The notes: generated by a model not told the origin, from the letters alone. Numbered from the stretch's first letter, positions 27,868-37,124 are shown. The stretch: 64,000 nucleotides of DNA from Curtobacterium aurantiacum (GCF_018598555.1 NZ_JAHEWN010000007.1:62001-126000); one strand, 5' to 3'. A program made the numbers and translations.

Positions 27868-28869
27868 TCACAGGTTCGGCGCACGGAACCACCGCACGCG
27901 CGTGCCGAACGGGTCGGAGACGGCCGTCGCGACCCCGTCGAGCGAGGCCGTCGCGAAGGCGTCCGGGTCCGCAGCATCGACGTCGTCCGGCAGCGTCGCC
28001 GCCACCCCGCGCAGGATCCCGGTGCGCTCGAGGGCGATCCAGTGCACGCCCCGCTCACGGATCCGGTCCACGAACCGCTGCCGGTCCGCGCCCGGCACGT
28101 AGACCAGGGTCCCGGTGGTCAGCACGACCGGTTCGACGTCGTCCGGCAGGGCGTCCAGTGCGCGGTCGAGGTCACCTGGCAGGGTGCCGACGAGTCGGTC
28201 TGGAGGCACGGCGAGCGTCGCGGACGCCGCCGCACGCATCAGGGCGGTCCGGTCCGACGCCTCGGGCGGGACGGCCTCGACCAGCCGGTCGAACGCACCG
28301 GGGACCGACAGGTCGATCGGGTTCGGGTCGAGGGCCACCCTGGCGCCGATCCTGATCGGGACGGTCGCCGGTGCGGGGACGGCCCCGGAGGCGTCCGCGA
28401 CGAGCCGGACCGAGGGGTCGGCCACCGCCGTGTGCATCCGGAGGACCGCGGCCCCGGAACCGACCCGGTAGTCCAGGGTCACCCGGTCCGGGATCGAGCA
28501 CAGCCCCGCGGCGGCTCCCGCGTCGACCAGGCCGAGCGGGCGCGCGGACCGTTCGGCGAGTGCCGCGAACAACGGGACGACCGGGGCGAGCCGCCGCGGG
28601 TCGTTGGCCTGCACCGTGGCGGAGGCGAGGGCCGCGACCAGCGCGGGGCGGGCCTCCCGTCCGATCGCGCGGAGCGCACCCGGGTCCGACGGGTCCGCGC
28701 CCAGCCGCCGCGCGACGGCGAAGAACAGCTCCGGCTGCCGCTGCTGCTCGGGCACCTCGGCGAGGAGCGCGACGAGCTCGTCGTCGAGCGACCGTGCCCA
28801 GGCGGCGTACGACGGCGAGACGGCCCGGATGCGGTCGGCGTACGCGTCGTACCGGGCGCGGGTGTCCAT
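27868..28869 (-). CDS. DUF2332-family protein
   Basis: 333 residues, unknown function. The family signature is clear: SPSYAAWARSLDDELVALLA, EQQRQPELFFAVARRLG and PLGLVDAGAAAGLCSIPDR, the last resembling a methyltransferase glycine-rich loop, which suggests an SAM-dependent fold (inference). The ATG overlaps the stop of the upstream GNAT gene (ATGA), so they form an operon. It ends 97 bp before the DUF3263 start. Confidence 0.85.
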   Translation of the reverse strand: MDTRARYDAYADRIRAVSPSYAAWARSLDDELVALLAEVPEQQRQPELFFAVARRLGADPSDPGALRAIGREARPALVAALASATVQANDPRRLAPVVPLFAALAERSARPLGLVDAGAAAGLCSIPDRVTLDYRVGSGAAVLRMHTAVADPSVRLVADASGAVPAPATVPIRIGARVALDPNPIDLSVPGAFDRLVEAVPPEASDRTALMRAAASATLAVPPDRLVGTLPGDLDRALDALPDDVEPVVLTTGTLVYVPGADRQRFVDRIRERGVHWIALERTGILRGVAATLPDDVDAADPDAFATASLDGVATAVSDPFGTRVRWFRAPNL

Positions 28870-29342
28870 CAGCGCCCGGGCCGATGCATGCCGACGTGGC
28901 GGATGCCGGCTTCGTCGTAGGGCTCCCCGAACCGCACGAACCCGTACCGCTCGTAGAGGGCGGCGACGTACTCCTGGGCGTGCAGGACGAACGGGTCGTG
29001 TCCGTGGTCGTCGAGCACGGCTTCGACGAGCCGACCGGCGATCCGCTGCCCACGGTGCTCCGGATGGGTCGCGACGCGGCCGATCACCCACGCCGGCGAC
29101 TCCGCGCCGTCAGGGTGGACCTCGTCGGCCGCCGGCCGGATGAGCCTCAGGTACCCAACCGCTTCGGTGTCGGTGCCGAACCACCAGTGCTCGGTGTCGG
29201 GCTCGCGGTCACGGCCGTCGAAGTCCTCGGCGGTGACCCGCTGCTCGAGCGCGAACACGCGGTTGCGGAGCACGACGATGCCGTACAGTTCGTCCGTCGT
29301 CAGACGGGTCCAGCGGGCGTGGTGCACGGAATGCTCGGACAT
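28869..29342 (-). CDS. GNAT N-acetyltransferase, ElaA-like
   Basis: A 157-residue acetyltransferase. It opens with the ElaA pattern ELYGIVVLRNRVFALEQRVTAEDFDGRD and carries the acetyl-CoA loop EHRGQRIAGRLVEAVL. It should transfer acetyl to a small molecule; the substrate is unknown. TAAACT (29350-29355) is 7 nt before ATG 29342, so a leaderless mRNA is likely. It is translationally coupled to the DUF2332 gene and divergent from msrB. Confidence 0.88.
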   Translation of the reverse strand: MSEHSVHHARWTRLTTDELYGIVVLRNRVFALEQRVTAEDFDGRDREPDTEHWWFGTDTEAVGYLRLIRPAADEVHPDGAESPAWVIGRVATHPEHRGQRIAGRLVEAVLDDHGHDPFVLHAQEYVAALYERYGFVRFGEPYDEAGIRHVGMHRPGR

Positions 29343-29407
29343 CGTGGCGAGTTTAGTGAAGTGGTCGGGAGTGCCCGGAAGAGCCCGGCCGGAAGCAGGA
29401 GGAACCA

Positions 29408-29815
29408 ATGGCATACAACGTCGACAAGTCCGACGCCCAGTGGCGCGAGGAGCTCTCCCCGGACCAGTACGCCGTCCTCCGCCAGGCGGGGACCGAACGA
29501 CCGTGGACCGGTGAACTCCTCGACGAGGAGCGCGCCGGCGTCTACACCTGTGCGGCCTGCAACGCGGAGCTGTTCAAGAGCGGCACGAAGTTCGACTCCG
29601 GCTGCGGCTGGCCGTCGTTCTACGAGTCGGTGAACCCGGACGCTGTCCAGCTCATCGAGGACAACTCGCTCGGCATGGCCCGCACCGAGGTCCGCTGCGC
29701 GAACTGCGGTTCGCACCTGGGTCACGTGTTCCCGGACGGGTTCGGCACCCCCACGGGTGACCGGTACTGCATGAACTCGATCTCGCTGAACTTCTCCGAG
29801 AAGTCCGGCGAATAG
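29408..29815 (+). CDS. msrB: Peptide-methionine (R)-S-oxide reductase
   Basis: Repairs oxidised methionine (R form) in proteins. It is a 135-residue single-domain MsrB with zinc ligands CAAC (48-51) and CANC (97-100), catalytic Cys121 in RYCMNSISL, and a second Cys66 in SGCGWPSF that can resolve the sulfenic acid. AGGAGGAACC directly before ATG is a strong ribosome-binding site. A tRNA-Thr gene follows. Confidence 0.96.
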   Translation: MAYNVDKSDAQWREELSPDQYAVLRQAGTERPWTGELLDEERAGVYTCAACNAELFKSGTKFDSGCGWPSFYESVNPDAVQLIEDNSLGMARTEVRCANCGSHLGHVFPDGFGTPTGDRYCMNSISLNFSEKSGE

Positions 29816-29853
29816 AGCCCCCGGCGCCCGCATCGGTAAGATGAGCGGCGTCA

Positions 29854-29926
29854 GCCGGCATGGCGCAATTGGTAGCGCACCGTACTTGTAATACGGGGGT
29901 TGCGGGTTCAAGTCCCGCTGCCGGCC
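29854..29926 (+). tRNA. tRNA-Thr (anticodon TGT)
   Basis: Cloverleaf with acceptor GCCGGCA/TGCCGGC, D-stem GCGC/GCGC, anticodon stem CCGTA/TACGG around CTTGTAA (anticodon TGT) and T-arm GCGGG/CCCGC with TTCAAGT. It reads ACA codons. CCA is not encoded. TAAGAT (29836-29841) upstream is the likely -10. Confidence 0.94.
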
Positions 29927-29963
29927 CTCTTCACCCTCAGGCCACTGATATACCATCGGTCAT

Positions 29964-30956
29964 ATGGCCGAAATATCGCGTTCCGCAGGTATCGACGTCG
30001 TCCGTGTGCTCGGCGTCGCCGCCGTCGTCGCCGGGCACGTCTGGACGAACGAGTTCACCGTCGCCACGCTCTACCCGTGGCACGTGCCGGTGTTCTTCTT
30101 CCTCACCGGTTGGTTCTGGAAGCCCGGCCGACCGCTCCCCACTGAGGTCCGGGGGCGGTGGCGCACGCTGATCCGTCCCTACCTGGGATGGTTCGTCGTG
30201 ATCAGCCTCGCCTGGTTCCCGTGGGCGATCGCCTCGGACGCCGCCCGGCAGCCCCTGGACCTCCTCCGCCCGCTCCTCGGTGGGCAGTACGTCGGCCGGC
30301 CGTACTCGGCGTTCTGGTTCGTCACCGCCCTCGCCGTCGCCACGGTCGTGCTGCGCTTCCTCGAACGCTGGCGAGCATGGGTGCCGTGGGCCGTCGCGCT
30401 CGCAGCCGTCACCGTCGCCACCGTCGCGCCGGGTGTCGTCCGGCTCCCACCGGAGAGCGCCGGCACCGCGATCGCCGCCCTGGTGTTCGTCCTGGCCGGG
30501 TCGGTCGCGCGCCGGTGGTTGCCACGGATCGGACGTCCCGCACTCGTCGGTGCGGTGTGCCTGATCGCCGGTGGCACCGCGGTGGCGCTGGGCAGCCGGC
30601 CGCTCGACCTCAAGCGGGCCGACTTCGGCACGCCCCTCCTCAGCGTCGTCACGGCGATCGTCCTGTGCAGCGGACTCGTCCTGGTCGGGCTCGCCCTCGA
30701 CGAGGTCGTGCACGGGCGCACCGCCACGGTCGTGTCACGACTCGCGTCGGTCGGGATCACCGTGGTGCTGCTCCACGCAGCGGTCATCTGGGTCGCGGAG
30801 CCCGTCCTCCCGACGCCCCTCGTGTTCGTCGCCGCGACGGTCGTGCCCTGGACCGTCGCGCTCCTCCTCGACCGCACCCGGCTCGCGCCGTGGGCGACGG
30901 GGCGCACGCTCCCGGCGACGGACCAGGTCCAGGGACCGCAGCCGGCGGTCGTGTGA
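29964..30956 (+). CDS. Membrane acyltransferase family 3 protein
   Basis: 330 residues with about ten membrane helices. The N-terminus (IDVVRVLGVAAVVAGHVW, then WHVPVFFFLTGWFW) has the family's conserved R and the H used to acylate sugars. It resembles the fucose-4-O-acetylase-like branch of acyltransferase 3, which modifies exported glycans. TACCAT (29951-29956) is 7 nt before the ATG. A stand-alone gene ending at a strong hairpin. Confidence 0.88.
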   Translation: MAEISRSAGIDVVRVLGVAAVVAGHVWTNEFTVATLYPWHVPVFFFLTGWFWKPGRPLPTEVRGRWRTLIRPYLGWFVVISLAWFPWAIASDAARQPLDLLRPLLGGQYVGRPYSAFWFVTALAVATVVLRFLERWRAWVPWAVALAAVTVATVAPGVVRLPPESAGTAIAALVFVLAGSVARRWLPRIGRPALVGAVCLIAGGTAVALGSRPLDLKRADFGTPLLSVVTAIVLCSGLVLVGLALDEVVHGRTATVVSRLASVGITVVLLHAAVIWVAEPVLPTPLVFVAATVVPWTVALLLDRTRLAPWATGRTLPATDQVQGPQPAVV

Positions 30957-30982
30957 CGGGACCCGCGCTCCCGCGGACAGGC

Positions 30983-31014
30983 GATGCCCCGGGCGAGGTC
31001 TCGCCCGGGGCATC
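30983..31014 (+). terminator. Acyltransferase terminator
   Basis: GATGCCCCGGGCGA pairs perfectly with its complement around GGTC, 27 bp past the stop codon. Confidence 0.82.
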
Positions 31015-31175
31015 GGCACACGGAACGCGGATCAGGGGGCGTTCCGGGCGCTGGACGCGGTAACCAGCCGGTCGTGCGACGAGGATGACACCTCACCGAC
31101 CCGCGCGTCCACACCCTGACCCCACATCCGCGGAAATCCGCACGATGTGCACGATCGCGCAGCGGTCCTGTCCGC

Positions 31176-32207
31176 TCAGCGTCCGCCGGTGATCTTCCGC
31201 TCCCGCTGCGCGACACCGGCGGCGCCGTAGGGGTAGTCGTCGATGCGGGGCGCGCTCGCGTCGGTCAGCCGTGCGAGCTCGTCGGCGGTGAGCACCAGGT
31301 CGGCGGCACCGAGGTTGTCCTCGAGCTGCGACAGGGTGCGGACGCCGAGGATCACGCTCGTGACCGCGGGACGGGCCAGCAGCCAGGCGAGTGCGACCTG
31401 CGACTTCGAGGCGTAGTGGGCGTCGGCGACCTCGGACACGGCGTCGAGCACCTCCCACGTGCGCTCGTCGCCGTTGCGGGCTTCCCACGCCTCCATGCCG
31501 CGCTCCGGGTTCTCCCCCAGGCGGGTGGCGCCGGACGGAGCCTCGTCGCGCTGGTACTTGCCGGAGAGCCAACCGCCGGCCAGCGGCGACCAGGGCAGCA
31601 GGCCGATCCCGGCGTCGAGGCAGGCGGGCACGACCTCGTGCTCGATGTCGCGCACCAGCAGGTTGTACTGCGGCTGCAGGGTGACCGGGGGCGCCCAGCC
31701 GTGGGCCTTCGCCTCGTAGACGGCCTTGGTGACCTGGTAGCCGAGGTAGTTCGAGAACCCGTACGAGCCGATCTTGCCGGCGGACACGGCGTCGTCGAGG
31801 AACCGCAGGGTCTCGTCGATGGGCGTCAGGGCGTCCCACGCGTGCATCTGGTAGAGGTCGATGTGGTCGACGCCGAGCCGCTCGAGCGAGGCGTCGAGGG
31901 CCACACGCAGGTGTCGTCGGGACAGGCCGAGGTCGTTCGGGCCGTCGCCCTGCGGGAACCGGCCCTTGGTGGCGAGGACGACCTGCGCGGCCTCGGTGGG
32001 ATGTGCTGCGAGCCAGCGGCCGATGATCCGCTCGGACTCGTTGCCGGAGTAGACGTCCGCCGTGTCGACGAGCGTGCCACCGGCTGCCACGAAGGCGTCG
32101 AGGATGGCGTGTGAGGTGGGTTCGTCGGCTTCGCTGCCGAACGTCATGGTGCCGAGGGTCAGCGTCGACACCGATGTCCCGCTGTTGCCGAGGAGTCTGT
32201 AGTCCAT
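31176..32207 (-). CDS. Aldo/keto reductase
   Basis: A 343-residue NADPH-dependent oxidoreductase with a TIM barrel. The catalytic tetrad is visible: Asp48, Tyr53 (DTADVYSGNESE), Lys81 (LATKGRF) and His122 (YQMHAWD). The C-terminal NADPH site SVILGVRTLSQLEDNL is intact. The subfamily is the YajO/Tas-like group that reduces aldehydes; the substrate is unknown. TACCGT 7 nt before ATG 32207 suggests a leaderless mRNA. It is followed by no gene on its strand for about 220 bp. Confidence 0.93.
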   Translation of the reverse strand: MDYRLLGNSGTSVSTLTLGTMTFGSEADEPTSHAILDAFVAAGGTLVDTADVYSGNESERIIGRWLAAHPTEAAQVVLATKGRFPQGDGPNDLGLSRRHLRVALDASLERLGVDHIDLYQMHAWDALTPIDETLRFLDDAVSAGKIGSYGFSNYLGYQVTKAVYEAKAHGWAPPVTLQPQYNLLVRDIEHEVVPACLDAGIGLLPWSPLAGGWLSGKYQRDEAPSGATRLGENPERGMEAWEARNGDERTWEVLDAVSEVADAHYASKSQVALAWLLARPAVTSVILGVRTLSQLEDNLGAADLVLTADELARLTDASAPRIDDYPYGAAGVAQRERKITGGR

Positions 32208-32279
32208 GGCCGGGACGGTACGCCCGGCGTGCTGGTCCCGAGGGGACCTGGCAGTACCCGTCAGGTCGGGGCAGCCCGC

Positions 32280-33065
32280 TCAGCGCGGCGCGGACAGGAA
32301 CCGCAGCGCCGCTTCGCGGAAGGCGCGCGAGGTGGGGGCGTTGAAGTGGTTCCGCCCCGGGATCTCGAAGAAGGTGGCGTTCGGCGCGGCCTCGGCGAGC
32401 CGGACCGCGCTGTCGCGGATGCCGTCCTCGCTGCCGGCTGCCATCAGGAGCGGCTGCGCTGGTGCGTTCTGCGGGGTCGGTTCGATGCTGTTCCGCATCC
32501 CCTCGACCATCGCCACGAGGGCGCCGAGGTCGTTGCCCTCGACGTTGCCGGCCATCGTCAGGTACCCGTTCGTGACGCGGTCCTCGATCGGGGTGCCGTC
32601 GGCGATGTACGCCTTCGCCTGGTCGACCCGGACGCGGCGCATCGGGTCAGCATCCGGGATCCCGCCGAACACCGCGCGCGAGATCCGGCCGGGCAGCCGT
32701 TCGGCGGTGTGCCAGCCGACCCGTGCACCGAGCGAGTAGCCGAGGAACGCGACGTCGTCGAGCAGGTACGTGTCGATGACGGTGGTGACGTCGGCGACGA
32801 GGAGGTCCATCGAGTAGGCGCCCGGGTCGTGGGGCTTCGCGCTCGCCCCGTGACCGCGCTGGTCGAGTGCCAGCACGCGGTAGCCGGCGCGGACGAGGTC
32901 GCGCGTCCAGCCCGAGGCGTGCCAGTTGAGCACCGCCCCCGAGGCGAAGCCGTGCACCGCGATGACGGCGGGGGCGTCGGGGTCGCCGAAGTCGTAGGTG
33001 GCGAGTCGCAGGCCGTCGGGCGACATCACGAACCGGGGGCGGGGCGCTTCGGGGACGAGTGACAT
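32280..33065 (-). CDS. Alpha/beta-fold hydrolase
   Basis: 261 residues. The nucleophile is Ser111 in GYSLGARVG, the acid is likely Asp in AGSEDGIRD, and the catalytic His lies in GRNHFNAPT. The oxyanion strand VIAVHGFAS and DQRGHGAS are standard. It could be an esterase or a lyase-type hydrolase; the substrate is unknown. GAGAGGAC directly upstream supports ATG 33065. It is divergent from nnrE with only 34 bp between start codons, so the promoters overlap. Confidence 0.9.
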   Translation of the reverse strand: MSLVPEAPRPRFVMSPDGLRLATYDFGDPDAPAVIAVHGFASGAVLNWHASGWTRDLVRAGYRVLALDQRGHGASAKPHDPGAYSMDLLVADVTTVIDTYLLDDVAFLGYSLGARVGWHTAERLPGRISRAVFGGIPDADPMRRVRVDQAKAYIADGTPIEDRVTNGYLTMAGNVEGNDLGALVAMVEGMRNSIEPTPQNAPAQPLLMAAGSEDGIRDSAVRLAEAAPNATFFEIPGRNHFNAPTSRAFREAALRFLSAPR

Positions 33066-33099
33066 GTCCTCTCAAGCGTATCGGGGCAGTGTGGTGGCC

Positions 33100-33867
33100 A
33101 TGGACGGCTACGGCGGCGATCAGATCCGGGCGGCGGAACGCCCCCACCTCGATGCGGGCGAACCCCTCATGCAGCGGGCTGCGGACGGGCTCGCCGGCAT
33201 CGTCGGCGACCTGCTCGACGACCCGGCCGTGCGGCCGGTCGACGGACCGGGTTCCGTCCTCGTGCTCGCCGGCAGCGGCGACAACGGCGGCGACGCCCTG
33301 TTCGCGGCTGCTCGCCTGGCGGCGGACGGGAGGCACGTGGCGGTCCTGCGCGTCGGCTCCCGTGTCCACGAGGCCGGTCTGGCAGCGGCGCTGGACGCCG
33401 GCGCGCGACTGCTGGACGGCCCGTCCGGCGCCTCGGGACCGAACGCGGGCGGAGCGGCCGACATCCTGCGGGCCGCCGGCCGGAGCGACGGCGAGCGCCT
33501 GGCGGACGTCGCGACCGATGCGGCACTCGAGGCCGACCTGGTGCTCGACGGCGTCCTCGGCATCGGCGTGCACGGCGCGAACGCGCTGCGCTCCCCCGCG
33601 CGGGAGGTCGTGGACGCCATCCGTGAGCTCGCCCGCGACCAGCGGGCGCCGTTCGTCGTGGCGGTGGACGTGCCGAGCGGCATCGACGTGGACACCGGCG
33701 GTGTCGCGGACGACCACGTCCTGCACGCCGACGTCACCGTCACCTTCGGCGGCGTGAAGGCCGGCCTGCTGACCGGGCCGGCAGCCACCCTCGCCGGCCG
33801 GATCGAACTCGTCGACGTCGGGATCGGTGCGGACCTGGCGACGATGGAGCCGCTGATCCGCACCTGA
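33100..33867 (+). CDS. nnrE: NAD(P)H-hydrate epimerase (YjeF N-terminal domain)
   Basis: Converts the R epimer of hydrated NAD(P)H to S so that the dehydratase can repair it. 255 residues, N-terminal YjeF domain only. Hallmarks are QIRAAERPHLDAGEPLMQRA, the phosphate loop GSGDNGGDALFAAARLA, GVLGIGVHG and VDVPSGIDVDTG. In many bacteria this domain is fused to the NnrD dehydratase; here the dehydratase must be encoded elsewhere. ATG 33100 is chosen by family alignment; a GTG three codons upstream is possible. Confidence 0.88.
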   Translation: MDGYGGDQIRAAERPHLDAGEPLMQRAADGLAGIVGDLLDDPAVRPVDGPGSVLVLAGSGDNGGDALFAAARLAADGRHVAVLRVGSRVHEAGLAAALDAGARLLDGPSGASGPNAGGAADILRAAGRSDGERLADVATDAALEADLVLDGVLGIGVHGANALRSPAREVVDAIRELARDQRAPFVVAVDVPSGIDVDTGGVADDHVLHADVTVTFGGVKAGLLTGPAATLAGRIELVDVGIGADLATMEPLIRT

Positions 33868-33889
33868 CCCCGCGCGTGCTGGTCCGCGG

Positions 33890-35032
33890 TCAGTGGTGCT
33901 CGTACAGCACGGGCTCCGGCAGCCCGTGCTCGGCGCGGATGCTGCGTGCGATGCCCTCGATCGCGACCAGGGCGTCGACCACGAGCTCCGGCGTCACCGG
34001 GAAGGGCATGTTGTGGATGGTCTCGCCCTCCACGGTGGCGGCCTCGGCCACGGCGCGCAGCACGTCGCGGTCGTCGACCGTCAACCCGATCTCGGTGAGG
34101 GTGTTCGGCAGGCCGACCTTCGTGGTGAAGACGACGAAGTCCTCGATCTCCTCGGCCGGGGCGCCCTCGAGCACGAGCTGCGCGATCGTCCCGATGTTCA
34201 CCTTCTGCCCGTGCGCCAGGCCGTGCGCCTGCGGAGCCGCGGTCAGCCCGTTGTGGATCGCGTGGGCGGCGGCGAGCCCACCGGACTCGAAGCCCAGGCC
34301 GGACAGCAGCGTGTTCGCCTCGACGACCTTCTCGAGCGCCGGGGTGACGACCTTCGCCTTGACGGCCTCGATGGCCTGCAGGGCGTTCTCGTGCAGGAGC
34401 TTCCAGGAGAGCTCGGCGAGCGCGACACCGGTCTCGGTCTGCAGCCCGCCGGCCATGGTGTCGGCGTTGGCACGCTTCGCGGCACGGGCCTCGACCCAGG
34501 TGGCGAGGGCGTCGCCGATGCCCGCGACCAGGAACTGCACGGGCGCGTTTGCGACGAGTCGGGTGTCGATGAGCACGAGGTCCGGGTTGTGCGGGAAGAA
34601 CCGGTACTCGATGAACTCACCCTCGGCGGTGTAGATGACGGCGAGCGCCGAGGTCGGGGCGTCGGTGGACGCGGCCGTGGGGACGCTGGCCCAGCGGATG
34701 CCGGCGAGGTGCCCGGCGGCCTTCGCGGCGTCGATCGCGGATCCGCCGCCGAGCCCCACGATGACGTCGGCGTCCTTCGCGGCGATGTGCTCGACGAGCT
34801 CGTCGACAGCCTCGGGGGTGGCGAAGCGACCGAACCCGACGCGCTCGACGGGCAGGTCGGCGGACCGGAAGCTCTCGGTGACGGCGGTCTCGACGATGCC
34901 CCAGACGACGTCGTCGGCGACGATCAGGGGCCGCGTGCCGATCGGGGCGACGAACTCGCCGACGCGGGTGATCGCGTCCTTGCCCTGGACGTAGCGCGCG
35001 GGACTCATCACGGTGCTGATGGGAGTGGCCAT
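33890..35032 (-). CDS. gldA: Glycerol dehydrogenase family (iron/zinc-containing alcohol dehydrogenase)
   Basis: 380 residues, probably oxidising glycerol to dihydroxyacetone with NAD. The NAD loop is GLGGGSAIDAAKA, followed by TAASTDAPTSALAVIY. Zinc ligands are expected at Asp in VAGIGDALATW, His in AAHAIHNGLT and His in HGLAHGQK, all present. The start (SPARYVQGKDAITRVGEF) is typical for GldA. It stands alone without glycerol kinase or dihydroxyacetone kinase nearby. The name follows family similarity; related enzymes act on other diols. Confidence 0.88.
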   Translation of the reverse strand: MATPISTVMSPARYVQGKDAITRVGEFVAPIGTRPLIVADDVVWGIVETAVTESFRSADLPVERVGFGRFATPEAVDELVEHIAAKDADVIVGLGGGSAIDAAKAAGHLAGIRWASVPTAASTDAPTSALAVIYTAEGEFIEYRFFPHNPDLVLIDTRLVANAPVQFLVAGIGDALATWVEARAAKRANADTMAGGLQTETGVALAELSWKLLHENALQAIEAVKAKVVTPALEKVVEANTLLSGLGFESGGLAAAHAIHNGLTAAPQAHGLAHGQKVNIGTIAQLVLEGAPAEEIEDFVVFTTKVGLPNTLTEIGLTVDDRDVLRAVAEAATVEGETIHNMPFPVTPELVVDALVAIEGIARSIRAEHGLPEPVLYEHH

Positions 35033-35147
35033 TGTGCGGTTCCTTCCGGTTGTACGACAGGTGTACGACAGGTGTCGGGGGTGACCGACGCCGCCGACGG
35101 TACGCGGGGCCGCTGATCAGTAGGTGCTGATCGGTAGGTTCGGGACC

Positions 35148-36041
35148 ATGACGTTCAACGACGACTCGCAACTCCGGGGTGGCAAGGTCAAGCGGCGGGG
35201 TCGCACCGCAGCGATCGGCGGAGGCGCCGTGGGTGTCGGCGCCATCGTGGTGTTCCTGATCATGCAGTTCACCGGCGTCGACCTGAGCGGGATCGTCGGC
35301 GGCGGCAACGGCCTGACGACGATCCAGCAGGAGGGCGAGTCGCCCGACGCCGCCCCCGAGTGCCGGACCGGGCGCGACGCCAACCTGCGCGTCGAGTGCC
35401 GGATGGAGGGTGCGGCCGAGTCGCTCGACGCCTACTGGACGTCTGAGGCCCGGTCGCTCGGCATCACGTACTCGGGGCCCGAGTTCTTCCTGTTCCAGGA
35501 CTCCACCGACACCGCGTGCGGGCAGGCCTCCGCCGCGACCGGCCCGTTCTACTGCCCGCCGGACCGTGCGATCTTCCTGGACACCGCGTTCTACGACGAC
35601 CTGCAGTCGCAGTACGGCTCGTCCGGTGGTCCGCTCGCGCAGATGTACGTCGTCGCACACGAGTGGGGCCACCACGTGCAGCAGCTGCAGGGCTCCTTCG
35701 CGAGCACCGACCGCTCCGGCACGGGTGCGTCGTCGGGCAGTGTCCGCGTCGAGCTGCAGGCGGACTGCTACGCCGGGGCCTGGGTCGGGGACGCCGCGAC
35801 GACCGAGGACGCGAACGGCGAGACCTTCTTCGAGCCGATCACCCGCGCCCAGATCACCGACGCCCTGTCGGCCGCGAGCGCCGTGGGTGACGACAGCATC
35901 CAGGAGCGTGCGACCGGCCGCGTCGACCCGGACTCGTTCACGCACGGGTCGAGCGAGCAGCGACAGCGCTGGTTCCTGCGGGGCTACCAGCAGGGCGCGA
36001 CGAGCTGCGACACCCTGAGCATCCCGGGTTCGGCCCTGTAG
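35148..36041 (+). CDS. Neutral zinc metallopeptidase, YpfJ/KPN_02809 family
   Basis: A 297-residue membrane-anchored protein. One helix (about 20-41) leads to an extracytoplasmic domain with the zinc motif HEWGHHVQ (from residue 171) and a downstream Glu in VELQADCYAGAWV. Family members are predicted peptidases of unproven substrate. Several cysteines (ECRTGR, VECRM, TACGQ, YCPPDR) suggest disulfides. ATG 35148 is favoured because TAGGTT (35135-35140) is 7 nt upstream. A 14-bp direct repeat, CTGATC(A/G)GTAGGT(G/T), covers the promoter at 35113-35140. Confidence 0.9.
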   Translation: MTFNDDSQLRGGKVKRRGRTAAIGGGAVGVGAIVVFLIMQFTGVDLSGIVGGGNGLTTIQQEGESPDAAPECRTGRDANLRVECRMEGAAESLDAYWTSEARSLGITYSGPEFFLFQDSTDTACGQASAATGPFYCPPDRAIFLDTAFYDDLQSQYGSSGGPLAQMYVVAHEWGHHVQQLQGSFASTDRSGTGASSGSVRVELQADCYAGAWVGDAATTEDANGETFFEPITRAQITDALSAASAVGDDSIQERATGRVDPDSFTHGSSEQRQRWFLRGYQQGATSCDTLSIPGSAL

Positions 36042-36048
36042 TCGGACC

Positions 36049-36164
36049 GCTGACGGACGGGCGCGACCCGCTCAGCGGCGACGCGAAGCGTCGCGCGGGG
36101 CGCGCCGACCGAGCCTGCGAGGGAGGGGTGCCAGCTGGCACCGGGCCTCCCGTCCGTGGTCAGC
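36049..36164. terminator. Interrupted member of the GGAGGCCCGGTG hairpin family
   Basis: The right part (36119-36151) forms GGTGCCAG/CTGGCACC and CCTCCCGTCC as in the element at 8407. The outer arm GCTGACGGACGGG (36049-36061) pairs with CCCGTCCGTGGTCAGC (36149-36164), but about 58 bp of GC-rich sequence separates it from its partner half. This looks like a terminator split by an insertion. Confidence 0.6.
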
Positions 36165-36185
36165 GCGTCAGCGCTCGTCCGGAGG

Positions 36186-37124
36186 TCAGCGCTTGGTCGG
36201 CGTGGGTGACGGGGTCGCGCTCGGCGTGGGCGTCGGGGTGGCGTCGGTCGCCCCGGCTGCCGTCACCACGAACGTGCGGAAGTCGTCGTTCGTGACCGGG
36301 GAGGTCAGCTCGTACCGCTGACCGTTGACGAGCACGAGCGGTGTGCCGGGGAACTCCTTCAGCGTCGATCCGGGGATCGTGCCCTCGGACACCGCGGTCG
36401 TCTGCTCGTCCACCCACTTGGCGTAGTCCTGGTCCGCGATGCAGCTCCGGACGGCGCTGCGTTCCGAGAGCCCCTGCACGCCGGTGACGACGTCGGTGAG
36501 CTCCGCGTCCGTCAGACCAGGGGTGCCCTCGTCCGGCTGCTTCGCGAAGAGCGCCTGGTTCACCGCGTAGAACTGGTTCGGCGAGTGCTCGGCGACGCAG
36601 GCCGCGGCGTTCGCGGCGCGGAGCGAGTACTTCGTGCCCTGCGACCGGTTCGACAGGATCGCGACGGGGTGGATGTCCACGGTGGCGGCGCCGGAGTCGA
36701 CCAGGTCCTCGATGTAGTCACCGTTCGCCTGCTCGAACTGCCCGCAGCCGGGGCAGAGGTAGTCGACGTACAGGGTGATACGGACGGTGCCGGCACCGGC
36801 CGTCGCGGCGCTGTCCGGCGACGCGGATGCCGAGGTGGAACCGGACGCGGCAGCCGTGACGGGCTTCAGGTCCTGCCCGATCGTGATGCCGCCCTGCGAC
36901 ATGGTCGACGGGCCGGGGCCCGCGGGCTTCACGGAGTCGACGAGGACGAGCGTGACGATCGTCGCCGCGGCGAGCAGCACGACCCCGAGCCCGATCTGCA
37001 GGCCGAGTCGGACGCCGCGCTGACGGCGCTTCTGCTGGGTCCGGGCACGCTGTGCTCGTTGGCGGGCGGCTTCACGGCGTGCGTTCCGCGCGGCGCGGGC
37101 GTCACCCTCGGGGCGGTTGGTCAT
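36186..37124 (-). CDS. Membrane-anchored DsbA-like thioredoxin-fold protein
   Basis: 312 residues. A basic, helical N-terminus (KRRQRGVRLGLQ) is followed by one helix (about 41-62). An outer thioredoxin-4/DsbA-type domain holds the active-site motif CPGC at 124-127 (YVDYLCPGCGQF) and the cis-Pro segment GTPLVLVNG. Two more cysteines lie in AAACVAEH and VRSCIADQ. It probably makes or repairs disulfides in exported proteins. AGGAGG upstream supports ATG 37124. It is divergent from the ABC ATPase gene. Confidence 0.88.
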   Translation of the reverse strand: MTNRPEGDARAARNARREAARQRAQRARTQQKRRQRGVRLGLQIGLGVVLLAAATIVTLVLVDSVKPAGPGPSTMSQGGITIGQDLKPVTAAASGSTSASASPDSAATAGAGTVRITLYVDYLCPGCGQFEQANGDYIEDLVDSGAATVDIHPVAILSNRSQGTKYSLRAANAAACVAEHSPNQFYAVNQALFAKQPDEGTPGLTDAELTDVVTGVQGLSERSAVRSCIADQDYAKWVDEQTTAVSEGTIPGSTLKEFPGTPLVLVNGQRYELTSPVTNDDFRTFVVTAAGATDATPTPTPSATPSPTPTKR

